The notes under the pieces were generated by a model, which was not told where the DNA came from, ran no database searches, and saw nothing but the letters and a program-made list of their open reading frames with translations. Source: a virus. From it: a stretch of 52,300 nt of DNA. Below are positions 1 to 7,985 of the stretch, piece after piece. Position 1 is the stretch's first letter, and each line of letters starts with the position of its first letter. The stretch spans positions 1 through 52,300 of IMG/VR virus record IMGVR_UViG_3300047476_000672; one strand, given 5' to 3'. The translations under genes and the position numbers were made by a program.

Positions 1-1
1 A

Positions 2-442
2 GAATTATGTACATATCCTGATTGGCAGGATGATGTTCTTTATCAATCATATAGTAACACAATTGTAAACAGAAATGGTAAACTCTATAAGGTTATTGCT
101 ACTAATACCAATGCTGACCCTTCGGTTCCTTCTAATTCTATTTATTGGAGTGAGTATATTTGTGACGGGAACTGTGACCAAACTAGATACTGTACTAAGG
201 AAAGAGTTGTTGTTTTATGCATTTCGCTCCTTAAATGCTATAAGAGCTTGGTTAAATCGGCTCTCTGCGAGGTAGAGTCAGCTCCTTGTGCTAAGAATCT
301 GTGTGACAATAAAAAGTTCATGGATGCAATGAAGTTTAAGGTTACATTAGACTCTATTGAGTTTAGTGCTTGTGACGAGAAGTGGAACTTAGTTAAGGAC
401 CAAGTTGATTTATTAAAAAGTATTTGTTGCTGTGATTCCTAA
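2..442 (+). CDS. Tail-associated protein with carbohydrate-binding-like segment (5' partial)
   Basis: The reading frame is open from the first bases and ends with TAA at 442, so the N-terminus lies outside the window and 146 residues remain. The visible N-terminal part (PDWQDDVLYQSYSN, then GKLYKVIA, then IYWSEY) resembles the aromatic pattern of type 5/12 chitin-binding modules: tryptophan, a valine-tyrosine strand and a closing W-x-E-Y. The C-terminal half is rich in cysteine and ends CCCDS. It heads a plus-strand series of tail and fibre genes, so a role in a virion appendage touching the cell surface is inferred. The internal ATG/GTG codons are not good starts because the upstream frame is clearly coding. 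Confidence 0.6.
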   Translation, partial: ELCTYPDWQDDVLYQSYSNTIVNRNGKLYKVIATNTNADPSVPSNSIYWSEYICDGNCDQTRYCTKERVVVLCISLLKCYKSLVKSALCEVESAPCAKNLCDNKKFMDAMKFKVTLDSIEFSACDEKWNLVKDQVDLLKSICCCDS

Positions 443-1025
443 TTGTTGTTTAGTCATATCGGTACTTTTTCAAGGTGAAACATATAACCTGAATATATAT
501 CCTTTATATGGAGATAGTGGAGAAGTTATTTCTTATTATTTCTCTACTCCTTATGAGGATTTATATGTAAGCATAACATATTCTGATGGAGTGTGGTATA
601 TGCAGGACGTTAATAATGAACTGGTTTACTTTTCTCTTGAATCTAATGAATGTCCTGTTGGGAATCAAGATGTATGGCAAGAAAACCCAATAGATAAGCC
701 TCCATTTGTTACATTTGAAATATTTAATACTGGATGTGGTGAATCAATTGAGGACCCTGTTGTTGAAATAGAAATAAACAATACTGTATATAATCCTTGT
801 AAATATAAGAATGCATTGATTAAAGGTAAAAGAGGTTTGTCAGAAGATGTTGCTAAATTAAAAGGAGCAGAAGTTTTTCAGCTAGATAGTTGTAAATCTG
901 ATTGGTCTGCTGCTATTGCTAAATATTTAGCTATAGATGCTTTAAAATGTCCTCCATACAATGTGTATACGGAGAGTGACGAAAGATGTTTAATTAGCCA
1001 ATTGGCTACTAATTATAAATGTTAA
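432..1025 (+). CDS. Cysteine-rich hypothetical virion protein
   Basis: This 197-residue ORF uses a GTG start inside the last codons of the preceding gene (11-bp overlap), which suggests translational coupling; the next in-frame ATG would lose about 56 residues. The N-terminal half reads as beta-strand rich (alternating Y/V/I with D/G turns), the C-terminal half as helical with scattered cysteines, ending in KC. No family is recognised. Its place between a carbohydrate-binding-like protein and a tail fibre suggests a tail appendage or adaptor. The start is uncertain. Confidence 0.6.
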   Translation: MIPNCCLVISVLFQGETYNLNIYPLYGDSGEVISYYFSTPYEDLYVSITYSDGVWYMQDVNNELVYFSLESNECPVGNQDVWQENPIDKPPFVTFEIFNTGCGESIEDPVVEIEINNTVYNPCKYKNALIKGKRGLSEDVAKLKGAEVFQLDSCKSDWSAAIAKYLAIDALKCPPYNVYTESDERCLISQLATNYKC

Positions 1026-1028
1026 GAT

Positions 1029-2435
1029 ATGAGCTGTACAACTTGCGGAAGTAATAGCATAACTAGCTGTAATTGTAATGATAATTGCCCAAATAAGACT
1101 TCGGATATCACATTATTTGATGGTAATTTATCATATATAGAGGTTCCTGAAGGTGCTAGTTTAAATGATGTTCTATCATTGATGGAGCAATACATTAATA
1201 ATTCGTTAGATGATTTGAATTTAACGTATGTTTTAGCTCCTGGCAACTGCTTGAGTCTTTCGCCTGGGACATATGGTTATTCTCAGATACTAACTGCTAT
1301 TATAGAAAAACTATGTGAGGTAGCTACTGAGGCTATTGCTAGTGTTGACACTAATGATGTTGACTTAGTTGATATTGTATATCCTGATTGTTTTAGTGCA
1401 TTTACTGGTCTTACATCTACTGATTTATTTAATGCAATTCTTGAATCTATTTGTGAGGAGCAAAATAAGTCTATACCTCAAGGTGAAGCTTATGATTCAG
1501 ACCAGTTAGGAAAACTAATTCCTTTATCTATACTTTCTGATGTAGTAAGTGGATTGGTTGACAACGATACATTTGTATATAACCATACGACTGTTGTAAC
1601 AAGTCCTACATTATTGAATATCACAGTTAACCCAATGAAGGCTGTGGTAAATACTATTCCTGTTTATCGTTCTGGTTCTGAGGTATTTTCTTTAGGTCCT
1701 AATAAGGATATTTACTTCTTGTTAGCTGACGATGGAGTCATTACTAAGATTGAACAGACTATTGGAAACCCGGCTCCTTCTACGACTGGCTATGCTTATT
1801 TGTATAAGATTGTAACTAATGGAAGTGGAGTTGTAAGTTATACGGAGCAATTTGTTGCTACTGCGTTTAATCCGCCTTCATTTACTATTGCCCCTAACTC
1901 TATTACTACAGCAATGATTGCGAATGACCAAGTTACTTCTGCTAAATTAGCTGATGTAGTTGTTGGAACATCTGTTGGTAATCCTTCTATTATACGAATT
2001 GTATTTAACAATAAAGGGCAGATTATTTCTGCTTCATCAAATCTTGATTTATCAAGTGTAGCTGATGGAGACATTATTAAGTATGATGCTGGAACAAATG
2101 CTTTTATTGGTGGTCCGAACTTAAATACTGGTACTGCTGGATTTATTCCTATTTCTGTTGGTGGAGATTTTAGTTCTTCAGCTATTGAAGAGAATGCTTC
2201 ATATATTAATGCATATAAAAGTATTGAGATAAATACAACAGGTACTCCAGAGGCTAATGCTGATGCTGGATTAAACGTTGTAAGCGGAACATTTGTTGTG
2301 CCAAGGTATACGGCTGCTAATGCTTCATTGTTAACTGCTACTAATGGAACAATAATATATTTAACAAGTACTAACGTTACTTTTACTCAGAAAGGATTCT
2401 GGGGAGTAGAAGAAGGTGTTTGGGTTAAACTTTAA
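1029..2435 (+). CDS. Tail fibre-like protein
   Basis: The 468-residue product begins with a cysteine cluster (MSCTTCG, then SCNCNDNC) that could bind metal or form disulfides. It continues with repetitive, low-charge sequence rich in T, S, N, G and V, typical of trimeric phage fibres. Around residue 290 is the fibre phrase SITTAMIANDQVTSAKLA, followed by a 'NNKGQIISAS' stretch like the V-x-G-K-G-R-V-x-A motif of many tail fibres. The C-terminus (FTQKGFWGVEEGVWVKL) looks like a beta-rich tip. It probably contributes to host attachment. The start lies 3 bp after the upstream stop. Confidence 0.72.
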   Translation: MSCTTCGSNSITSCNCNDNCPNKTSDITLFDGNLSYIEVPEGASLNDVLSLMEQYINNSLDDLNLTYVLAPGNCLSLSPGTYGYSQILTAIIEKLCEVATEAIASVDTNDVDLVDIVYPDCFSAFTGLTSTDLFNAILESICEEQNKSIPQGEAYDSDQLGKLIPLSILSDVVSGLVDNDTFVYNHTTVVTSPTLLNITVNPMKAVVNTIPVYRSGSEVFSLGPNKDIYFLLADDGVITKIEQTIGNPAPSTTGYAYLYKIVTNGSGVVSYTEQFVATAFNPPSFTIAPNSITTAMIANDQVTSAKLADVVVGTSVGNPSIIRIVFNNKGQIISASSNLDLSSVADGDIIKYDAGTNAFIGGPNLNTGTAGFIPISVGGDFSSSAIEENASYINAYKSIEINTTGTPEANADAGLNVVSGTFVVPRYTAANASLLTATNGTIIYLTSTNVTFTQKGFWGVEEGVWVKL

Positions 2436-2446
2436 AAAAAAATAAA

Positions 2447-3136
2447 ATGGAATTACAATCTATTAATTTTCCTACTCGTTCAAGAAAAGAGCAATTAATT
2501 GACAATGATTTATACGCTTTGAATGAGTATAATAAATCTAATGAGCCTTATATTCACCCTTATAAAGTTTATACAGCATTATTAAGTCAAAGTGGTGGTG
2601 AAGAAATGTCTAATTTTTCATGGGCATATGGAGGACCAGAACCAGAATTGCCAAATCTTGAAGAAGGTAAGGTTTATGTAATATCAGAAAACAATTCTGC
2701 TACTGATTTTACAATATGCGGAGCATCTAGTAGTGAAGCAGATACTTATTTTATAGCTAATGGTATTCAGCCAGAATGGAGTAAGCCAGATATTGATGGT
2801 ATTATTTCAATTTCTTGGAATGAAATAGGTAATCCAGAGGCAACAGTATTAGAGAATACAGTAGGAGATATTAAGTTTATACGTGGTTCTTCAGGATTAT
2901 ATGCAGCTGTCACATCTAGTTATTTTGGTCCGAATTCATATATTTCAATACAGAATACTCAAGTAGAAAAAGCAGACGAATTTTCTTTAATTGCTTCAGA
3001 ATTATATAATAATAATACTATTTTAATTTCAACTAAACTATTTTCATTATTACCAGAGATAAGTTTAGAAAATGTAGATGATAAATTATATAATACACCT
3101 ATAGAAATTAGAGTATATCCAACTATTGAGTCATAA
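2447..3136 (+). CDS. Hypothetical tail/appendage protein
   Basis: This 229-residue protein is preceded by an A-rich leader and begins at a clear ATG. It lacks cysteine clusters, transmembrane segments or a recognisable enzyme motif. It is polar and acidic with beta-strand periodicity and ends in IRVYPTIES. It sits within a consecutive series of tail-protein genes on the same strand with short gaps, so a virion appendage subunit is the most reasonable guess. No family is assigned. Confidence 0.6.
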   Translation: MELQSINFPTRSRKEQLIDNDLYALNEYNKSNEPYIHPYKVYTALLSQSGGEEMSNFSWAYGGPEPELPNLEEGKVYVISENNSATDFTICGASSSEADTYFIANGIQPEWSKPDIDGIISISWNEIGNPEATVLENTVGDIKFIRGSSGLYAAVTSSYFGPNSYISIQNTQVEKADEFSLIASELYNNNTILISTKLFSLLPEISLENVDDKLYNTPIEIRVYPTIES

Positions 3137-3158
3137 TAATACAATAAAGAAATAAATC

Positions 3159-3731
3159 ATGATACAAGTAAGCAATTCAAATAATCAGTTAGTAGTAACT
3201 TGGGCTACCAACCTTACCGACTACTATGCTTTTGAAGATATTAAATCAGTAACTCCTTATACCGGTGGCTCTACTGATTATGTTATAATTAACTTTATTA
3301 ATGAAAATAGAAATTCATCATTAAGAATTCCTTTTACTGAGATAAGCAATCAACCAGGGTGGACTGATGTTTCTGTTGCTTGTGCTGATATTTCTACTTG
3401 GATGGATACTTCTATCGGTGGAGGTTTGGCTACTGAAGCTACTCTACAGAATGTAGAAACAAATACAGCTGATATAGTCTCTAATACCACAGGTGCATTA
3501 AGAGTGCCTAGAATGCAGAGGGTTACTAGCTCTGGAAACTTATCTTCCCTTGGAATTCCTATATATTCTGTGTCTGTAGCCAATGTTGGTGCTGCCAATG
3601 GAACAATATTAGGAGAAATAATAAAGCCAGGAGAAATTATTAATTTTGATGCTAGTAGTATTAGTCATTATTTTAATGATTTTGCATATAACGCAACAGG
3701 AACTGAGTTTATTATTATATATGTTATATAA
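3159..3731 (+). CDS. Hypothetical virion protein
   Basis: The product has 190 residues. The N-terminal third reads as a compact beta domain with alternating hydrophobic strands and a D-Y-V-I-I-N-F strand. A middle linker (LATEATLQNVETNTADI) resembles the short coiled linkers of tail proteins. The C-terminal part resembles a small beta sandwich (GTILGEIIKPGEIINFDA). Proteins of this shape are common as host-recognition or baseplate subunits in Bacteroidota phages. The assignment rests on context and composition only. Confidence 0.6.
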   Translation: MIQVSNSNNQLVVTWATNLTDYYAFEDIKSVTPYTGGSTDYVIINFINENRNSSLRIPFTEISNQPGWTDVSVACADISTWMDTSIGGGLATEATLQNVETNTADIVSNTTGALRVPRMQRVTSSGNLSSLGIPIYSVSVANVGAANGTILGEIIKPGEIINFDASSISHYFNDFAYNATGTEFIIIYVI

Positions 3732-3736
3732 TACGT

Positions 3737-4555
3737 ATGCAGTACTTTAATCTCGGTGGAGGAAATAGTATTAGAATAGCTTCTGGAACGGCTGCTCCTA
3801 CAGTCGACCCAGACGCACAAGCATTCATCACAGCAGCAGCTATAACAGACCCTACACAACAAAGTGCGGTTAATCAGTTGGTTGTTGACTTGAAAACTTA
3901 CGGTATTTGGACTAAGATGAAGGCAGTTTATCCGTTTGTAGGCGGTACTGCTAGTCAACATAAGTTCAATCTTAAAGACCCTAGAGATTTAGATGCTGCG
4001 TTTAGGTTAGTATTTAATGGTGGATGGACGCATTCAGCAAATGGAGCGCAGCCAAATGGCGTTAATGGATATGCTGATAGTAAATTCATTCCTTCAGTAA
4101 ATCAAAGTTTAAATAGTAATGGATTAGGAGTTTATATTACTCAAAATAGTTCAGCAACATCAGACCCTGTGACAATTGGTGTTTTTCAAAGTATTAGTCA
4201 AGCAAGTACACTTGTAGTAAATCCAACAACTGTAATTTCAAGATTAAATGGAGAGCCATTTATTTCTGGAACAATAAGTGGAGGTTTAGGTTCATTTGAT
4301 GCTCAAAGAACAAGTTCAACATTAACAAAAATATATAAAAATTCAACCGTAATAAATAGTGGAACATCAAGTGGTTCTCTTTCTGTATTTCCTATTTATT
4401 TAGGAAATATGAATTTTAATATGACAACCTATGGATTTGTAAACTCTCAATTTAGGTTTGCATATTTTTCAGACGGATTAAATGATACAGAAATAGCTAA
4501 TTTAAGGATTTCCGTACAAACATTCAATACTACGTTAAATCGCCAAATACCTTAA
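3737..4555 (+). CDS. Probable tail protein with lectin-like (LamG/concanavalin-type) domain
   Basis: This 272-residue protein starts MQYFNLGGGNS. Residues about 35-85 form an alpha/beta lead-in (QQSAVNQLVVDLKTYGIWTKMKAVYPFVGG), and the rest is beta-rich with repeated N/S/T-G turns and an R-x-N-G-E-P-F-I-S-G motif. I recognise this arrangement from structural proteins of flavobacterial phages and prophages, where the C-terminal part resembles a LamG/concanavalin-like jelly roll. A receptor-binding or adhesin role is inferred. It starts 5 bp after the upstream stop. Confidence 0.62.
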   Translation: MQYFNLGGGNSIRIASGTAAPTVDPDAQAFITAAAITDPTQQSAVNQLVVDLKTYGIWTKMKAVYPFVGGTASQHKFNLKDPRDLDAAFRLVFNGGWTHSANGAQPNGVNGYADSKFIPSVNQSLNSNGLGVYITQNSSATSDPVTIGVFQSISQASTLVVNPTTVISRLNGEPFISGTISGGLGSFDAQRTSSTLTKIYKNSTVINSGTSSGSLSVFPIYLGNMNFNMTTYGFVNSQFRFAYFSDGLNDTEIANLRISVQTFNTTLNRQIP

Positions 4556-4559
4556 TAAA

Positions 4560-4775
4560 ATGATACAAGTAGGACTTTTAACAGATGTACAGAAAGACGA
4601 ATTAGTCGGACAAATGTACGATGAGGATTCATATTACAACCCTATTCAAGACTTAAACGACAATTGGATAATCTCAGTTGAAGAAATAGACCAAACAGTA
4701 AATCCTAACTTTTCATGGGTTAAAGAACTTCCTTTGATTCCATACGAACCGAAACCAACACCACCAATTGAATAG
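4560..4775 (+). CDS. Small conserved phage protein
   Basis: A 71-residue acidic protein (MIQVGLLTDVQKDELVGQ) whose C-terminus is proline-rich (LPLIPYEPKPTPPIE). It lies 4 bp after the preceding tail gene and 2 bp before the next one. The phrase 'LNDNWIISVEEIDQTVNPNFSWVKELPLIPY' has the pattern of short accessory proteins found beside receptor-binding genes in Bacteroidota phages. A chaperone or adaptor for the adjoining tail proteins is possible but not shown. Confidence 0.6.
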   Translation: MIQVGLLTDVQKDELVGQMYDEDSYYNPIQDLNDNWIISVEEIDQTVNPNFSWVKELPLIPYEPKPTPPIE

Positions 4776-4777
4776 AT

Positions 4778-5332
4778 ATGTCAACATCAATAACTATAAC
4801 AGAACTTACTCCTGCTACTAATGTAGGTGGATTATATGCTCAGACAGCCAATAGCACTCCTATTACTGCTACAGTAGTAGAGACAACTCTTATTGACGGA
4901 GGCGTAGGTACTTTATCTGTACCAGCAAATGGCTTTCAAGTAGGAGATAGTTTCTCTGTTAGTATGGGTGGAATGATTTCTTCTGCTAACAACGAAGGAT
5001 TACAGATAAAAGTAAAATCTGGAAGTGTTATACTTGGTACAACAGGAGTAATTTCATTACCACAATGTACTAATCAAGTATGGGATTTAGAGGTTATATT
5101 TACGATTAGAGCAATAGGTGCAGCAGGTGTAGCCTCTATAGCTGTTAAAGGACAATTTACTTATTCTAAGGATGCTAGTAATGCATATGAAGGTGCAGAC
5201 TTCAGCACAATAAATAACACTACCTTTAATACTACAATAGGAAATACACTTGCTATAACAGCACAATGGGGAAGCAATAATGCTGCTAACTCTATATACT
5301 CACAAATATTTGTTTTAAGTAAAATATATTAA
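4778..5332 (+). CDS. Beta-rich virion appendage protein
   Basis: A 184-residue, low-charge protein made of short strands and G/N/S turns. The phrase GTLSVPANGFQVGDSFSVSMGGMIS has the shape of the small jelly-roll head domains of tail fibres or capsid fibres. It lacks signal peptide, cysteines and enzyme motifs. Its start at MSTSITITELTPATN directly follows the stop of the preceding gene. It is probably a trimeric receptor-facing subunit; this is inferred from composition and context. Confidence 0.6.
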   Translation: MSTSITITELTPATNVGGLYAQTANSTPITATVVETTLIDGGVGTLSVPANGFQVGDSFSVSMGGMISSANNEGLQIKVKSGSVILGTTGVISLPQCTNQVWDLEVIFTIRAIGAAGVASIAVKGQFTYSKDASNAYEGADFSTINNTTFNTTIGNTLAITAQWGSNNAANSIYSQIFVLSKIY

Positions 5333-5334
5333 TA

Positions 5335-5946
5335 ATGGGTACTAGAATAGAAATAATACCACAATCTACACCAACCGCTGCACCAGTAGGAGCAACCTTG
5401 ATGAAGACAGGTCAGACCACTTCATACCGTACAGGTGATGACGGTGATTTTGAAGCTGGTAGGGCAACTTCATTTACTGTACTTGCTAGTAATAATCCAT
5501 TTGGAAACACAAACAGATTTACAGATGAGTTAGGCGGACAGACATATACAAATAACATTGTTATTGATTGGTCTACATATAATGGGAGTACAGTGTTGGG
5601 GTATAGAAGGACATTGAATGGCGCTTTATCAACTTGGAACAGTGCAATTGATGGGGCTTTATCTGTTAGTATAGGTTCATTTACAAGCGGTTGGAGATTG
5701 CCTAATATTAGAGAGCTTCATAATCTACAAAATTGGCAATTATCTCAAACGTATAATTATAATCCTTTTAATTTAGTTTTAACGGATGCTTTATGGAGTT
5801 CAACAACTCCAAATATAGGTGGAGGTGCATTTGCTATTTGTATAACGTCAAATTATACAAGTACAATAATTCAAAAAGTTAATTCTAATAATTATCAATG
5901 GTTACCAGTCCGCACCTTCACAGTAATAGGAACAACTTTAACATAA
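5335..5946 (+). CDS. DUF1566 / Lcl-C-like (C-type-lectin-related) tail protein
   Basis: This 203-residue protein carries the signature of the Lcl C-terminal (DUF1566) domain: GWRLPNIRELHNL near residue 120, then LWSSTTPN near 152, and the closing YQWLPVR near 190. That fold belongs to the C-type-lectin/FGE-like group used for surface binding, including variable proteins of diversity-generating retroelements. No reverse transcriptase or template repeat is seen in this window, so this copy is probably a fixed receptor-binding or adhesion subunit. The N-terminal region begins MGTRIEIIPQSTPTAAPVG, as in other phage fibre tips. Its neighbours are other tail proteins. Confidence 0.68.
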   Translation: MGTRIEIIPQSTPTAAPVGATLMKTGQTTSYRTGDDGDFEAGRATSFTVLASNNPFGNTNRFTDELGGQTYTNNIVIDWSTYNGSTVLGYRRTLNGALSTWNSAIDGALSVSIGSFTSGWRLPNIRELHNLQNWQLSQTYNYNPFNLVLTDALWSSTTPNIGGGAFAICITSNYTSTIIQKVNSNNYQWLPVRTFTVIGTTLT

Positions 5947-5952
5947 AAAAAT

Positions 5953-6189
5953 ATGGCAACTTATAAATTTGAACAGTTTAACGTAGAGATAGTCAACCCA
6001 ACAGTTGAGGTTGTAAACGTAGCAGATGCAATTAATGAAAAAACGTGTAGTGTTGATGTAGTATTGACTACTGACACAGCGACATTCGGAGTAAATTTGC
6101 AAGGCTTCACGTATGTAGAAGCATGGACAGATGAGGAAATTATCCTTTGGGTTAATGACGTAGAGCTTCCAAAGTACGAGATAAGCTAG
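5953..6189 (+). CDS. Small conserved phage protein
   Basis: A 78-residue acidic protein (MATYKFEQFNVEIVNPTVEV) that closes the tail gene series. It is predicted to be all beta with a central hydrophobic strand (ATFGVNLQGFTYVEAW) and ends ELPKYEIS. Proteins of this kind are frequent next to tail genes in Bacteroidota phages and prophages, but no function is known to me. The following 70 bases hold only a promoter-like motif. Confidence 0.6.
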   Translation: MATYKFEQFNVEIVNPTVEVVNVADAINEKTCSVDVVLTTDTATFGVNLQGFTYVEAWTDEEIILWVNDVELPKYEIS

Positions 6190-6223
6190 CTGTCATTAAA
6201 ATAACAGCATATAATATATTAAG

Positions 6224-6231
6224 TATATTTG
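6224..6231 (+). promoter_or_regulatory. Bacteroidota -7 box upstream of lysis cassette
   Basis: The sequence TATATTTG matches the Bacteroidota -7 consensus TAnnTTTG exactly and lies 29 bp before the first lysis-cassette ATG in the only sizeable gap of the tail/lysis region. No convincing TTTG is found 19-21 bp upstream, so the call rests on the -7 element and position. Confidence 0.45.
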
Positions 6232-6259
6232 CGTATACATATAGAATATGATTTGAGAG

Positions 6260-6514
6260 ATGATAACACCTGATAATATTTTGAGACTAGCTAAAAAACA
6301 TGGGGCCTTAGGAGTTATGGCCCTATGGCTTTCTTACACAACGTATAGGCTAGATGTAGTAGAGAATAAACTGTATGGATGCTTTGACGAATTAAAACAG
6401 CGTCCTATAGCTGAAAGAACGACAGATAGATTCATTGAACAGACAAAGTTGTATGCTGTTCTACCATCAGAGTCAAAAGTTAGAGTAAATAAAAAGACAA
6501 TACTTATTTCATGA
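6260..6514 (+). CDS. Small membrane protein of the lysis cassette (holin-like?)
   Basis: An 84-residue protein with one predicted membrane segment near residues 14-30 (KHGALGVMALWLSYTTYRL), followed by a charged C-terminal tail. It begins just after a promoter-like box and overlaps the next gene by ATGA, so the two are translationally coupled. Position at the head of a cassette containing a spanin-like lipoprotein and a cysteine hydrolase suggests a holin or an accessory lysis protein. The family is not certain. Confidence 0.6.
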   Translation: MITPDNILRLAKKHGALGVMALWLSYTTYRLDVVENKLYGCFDELKQRPIAERTTDRFIEQTKLYAVLPSESKVRVNKKTILIS

Positions 6515-6990
6515 GATTCTATTTAGCCATAGTATTGTTATTGTTAGGTTCATGTTCTGCTGAAAAGCACTTGGCTAAAGCTAAAAAACACATAGAAATC
6601 GCTAAGAAAAAAGGAGCTGTAGTAGTTCCGGATACTATTTGGCACTATGTTTACGATACCGACACGGTATTTAACTACACAAATAATACATTTGAAACAA
6701 AGCAGGTGATTAAGGATAGCTTTCCTTATACTGTAACCAATACAATTAGAGTCGGAATGACTCGTGAGGAGCGTAAGCATTTTGAGGATATGTTTAAGCA
6801 TATGGAACGAATGATGCGACTTCAGAATGATAGTCTTAAATTGGCATTAAAATATCAGACCAAGAAACATAAGCAGGATAAAAAGACTGATAGAGTAGTT
6901 ACTAGAAAAGAGAATAAGACTAATCCGTGGATATGGGTTATAATGGCTGCTCTATTGGTTGTTGCTATTTACCTTATCAAGTTAAAGTAA
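6511..6990 (+). CDS. u-spanin-like lipoprotein
   Basis: The 159-residue product begins with a signal peptide ending in a lipobox (LLLLGSC; predicted lipidated Cys15). The central part is charged and helical, with a coiled-coil-like stretch near residues 85-135 (MTREERKHFEDMFKHMERMM, then DSLKLALKY). It ends in a transmembrane segment, WIWVIMAALLVVAIYLI. A lipidated N-terminus plus a C-terminal inner-membrane anchor is the defining architecture of unimolecular spanins, which bridge outer and inner membranes and cause the last step of lysis. It overlaps its upstream neighbour by 4 bp and the next gene by 1 bp (TAATG). Confidence 0.65.
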   Translation: MRFYLAIVLLLLGSCSAEKHLAKAKKHIEIAKKKGAVVVPDTIWHYVYDTDTVFNYTNNTFETKQVIKDSFPYTVTNTIRVGMTREERKHFEDMFKHMERMMRLQNDSLKLALKYQTKKHKQDKKTDRVVTRKENKTNPWIWVIMAALLVVAIYLIKLK

Positions 6991-7223
6991 TGGGAAAAAT
7001 TTTACGTGAGATATTTAGTGATGAGTCAGGATTGATTTCATCAAAGAGGATAGCTGGAATGTTATGTGTTCTAGCGTTAATTATTGCGTTAGTAGGTAAT
7101 ACTTTTTACCCTAAGGACATTACTCCATCTTCAAGGCTTATAGATGCTGTTGCGCTATTTGCTTTTGGAGCATTGGGTCTTACTTCTATTGACAAGTTTA
7201 CTAAAATTAAAAACAGGAAATAA
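6990..7223 (+). CDS. Holin-like two-span membrane protein
   Basis: This 77-residue protein starts at the ATG overlapping the upstream TAA (TAATG) and has two hydrophobic segments, roughly residues 20-39 (IAGMLCVLALIIALVGNTF) and 51-66 (LIDAVALFAFGALGLTS). A basic tail (KFTKIKNRK) follows. Small size, two spans and position between a spanin-like protein and a peptidoglycan-active enzyme fit a class II holin. Its stop overlaps the ATG of the next gene. A longer in-frame ORF exists upstream but would run through the spanin gene. Confidence 0.62.
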   Translation: MGKILREIFSDESGLISSKRIAGMLCVLALIIALVGNTFYPKDITPSSRLIDAVALFAFGALGLTSIDKFTKIKNRK

Positions 7224-7828
7224 TGTACACTAGAGAGCAGATTGAGCGTTCAGTTAAGGCAAAGGGTTATAAATGGTTTGAAGGTGCGCCAAACAAGCCG
7301 TATGACGTAAATATAGTAGGTGTACGTAATAATGCACCATCTGTAGCCGATAAGGTAACAAATGTATTTGATGACCATATTACTATTTCATTTAAAGATG
7401 AGAATGGTGTAAAACAATTTTACTGTTGGAAAGCGACTGTTGACCCTGGAAAGAAGGGTGTTCAACAATTTGGCAATAAGAAAGGTGTTGCAAGACTTGT
7501 TCCTAATCAATATCGTTCTGTATGGATGATTGATAAGCATGGTGGTAAATATACTGCGTTATGCCAGAGAAAAGGTGATGTAACTGTTTATCGTGATGCT
7601 GACAAAAATTTAGAGTTTGATGAGTCTAAGTTAGATACTGGAATGTTTGGTATTAACATTCATAAAGCAGGACAAGATTCTACATGGGTAGAGAATTGGA
7701 GCGAAGGATGCCAGGTATTCAAAAGAGTCAAGGATTTTGATGAGTTCATGAAGATTTGTCAAAAGGCTAGAAAGATTTGGGGGAATGGATTCTCATATAC
7801 ATTATTAGAGTCTACAGATATTATATAG
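7223..7828 (+). CDS. Putative lysis enzyme, YkuD-like Cys/His motif
   Basis: The 201-residue protein contains the phrase GINIHKAG followed about 12 residues later by WSEGCQVF. A histidine then S-x-G-C is the catalytic signature of YkuD-type L,D-transpeptidases, which act on peptidoglycan peptides through the cysteine. The N-terminus (YTREQIERSVKAKGYKWFE) looks like a small helical domain. There is no signal peptide, so export would need a holin, which fits its position directly after holin- and spanin-like genes. It may act as a peptide-cleaving endolysin or as a wall-modifying enzyme; the activity is inferred from the motif. Confidence 0.58.
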   Translation: MYTREQIERSVKAKGYKWFEGAPNKPYDVNIVGVRNNAPSVADKVTNVFDDHITISFKDENGVKQFYCWKATVDPGKKGVQQFGNKKGVARLVPNQYRSVWMIDKHGGKYTALCQRKGDVTVYRDADKNLEFDESKLDTGMFGINIHKAGQDSTWVENWSEGCQVFKRVKDFDEFMKICQKARKIWGNGFSYTLLESTDII

Positions 7829-7844
7829 TTGATAGTGAATACTT

Positions 7845-7985
7845 ATGGCAAAGATTAAAGAGACATCATTAAAGACGTTAGAGAAGAAGAAAATTGCAAG
7901 ACCTGGCGTACACGCTAAGACTAAGACTTCTCAATTGAAGAGCTCTAAGAACTATAAGAAACTATATAAAGGACAAGGGAAATGA
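7845..7985 (+). CDS. Small basic conserved phage protein
   Basis: A 46-residue lysine-rich ORF starting MAKIKETSLKTLEKKK. Its core, RPGVHAKTKTSQLKSSKNY, recurs in many Bacteroidota and marine phages. The stop overlaps the ATG of the following gene (ATGA), a typical coupled pair. Strong positive charge suggests nucleic-acid contact, perhaps inside the head, but the function is unknown. Confidence 0.66.
   Translation: MAKIKETSLKTLEKKKIARPGVHAKTKTSQLKSSKNYKKLYKGQGK

Noticed and set aside
5335-5946. Diversity-generating retroelement target
   Set aside because: Although the DUF1566 fold is related to variable proteins, no reverse transcriptase, template repeat or accessory gene is found in the window.
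6191-6208. Terminator after the tail genes
   Set aside because: The inverted repeat (CTGT...ACAG) has a mismatch, few pairs and no T tract.
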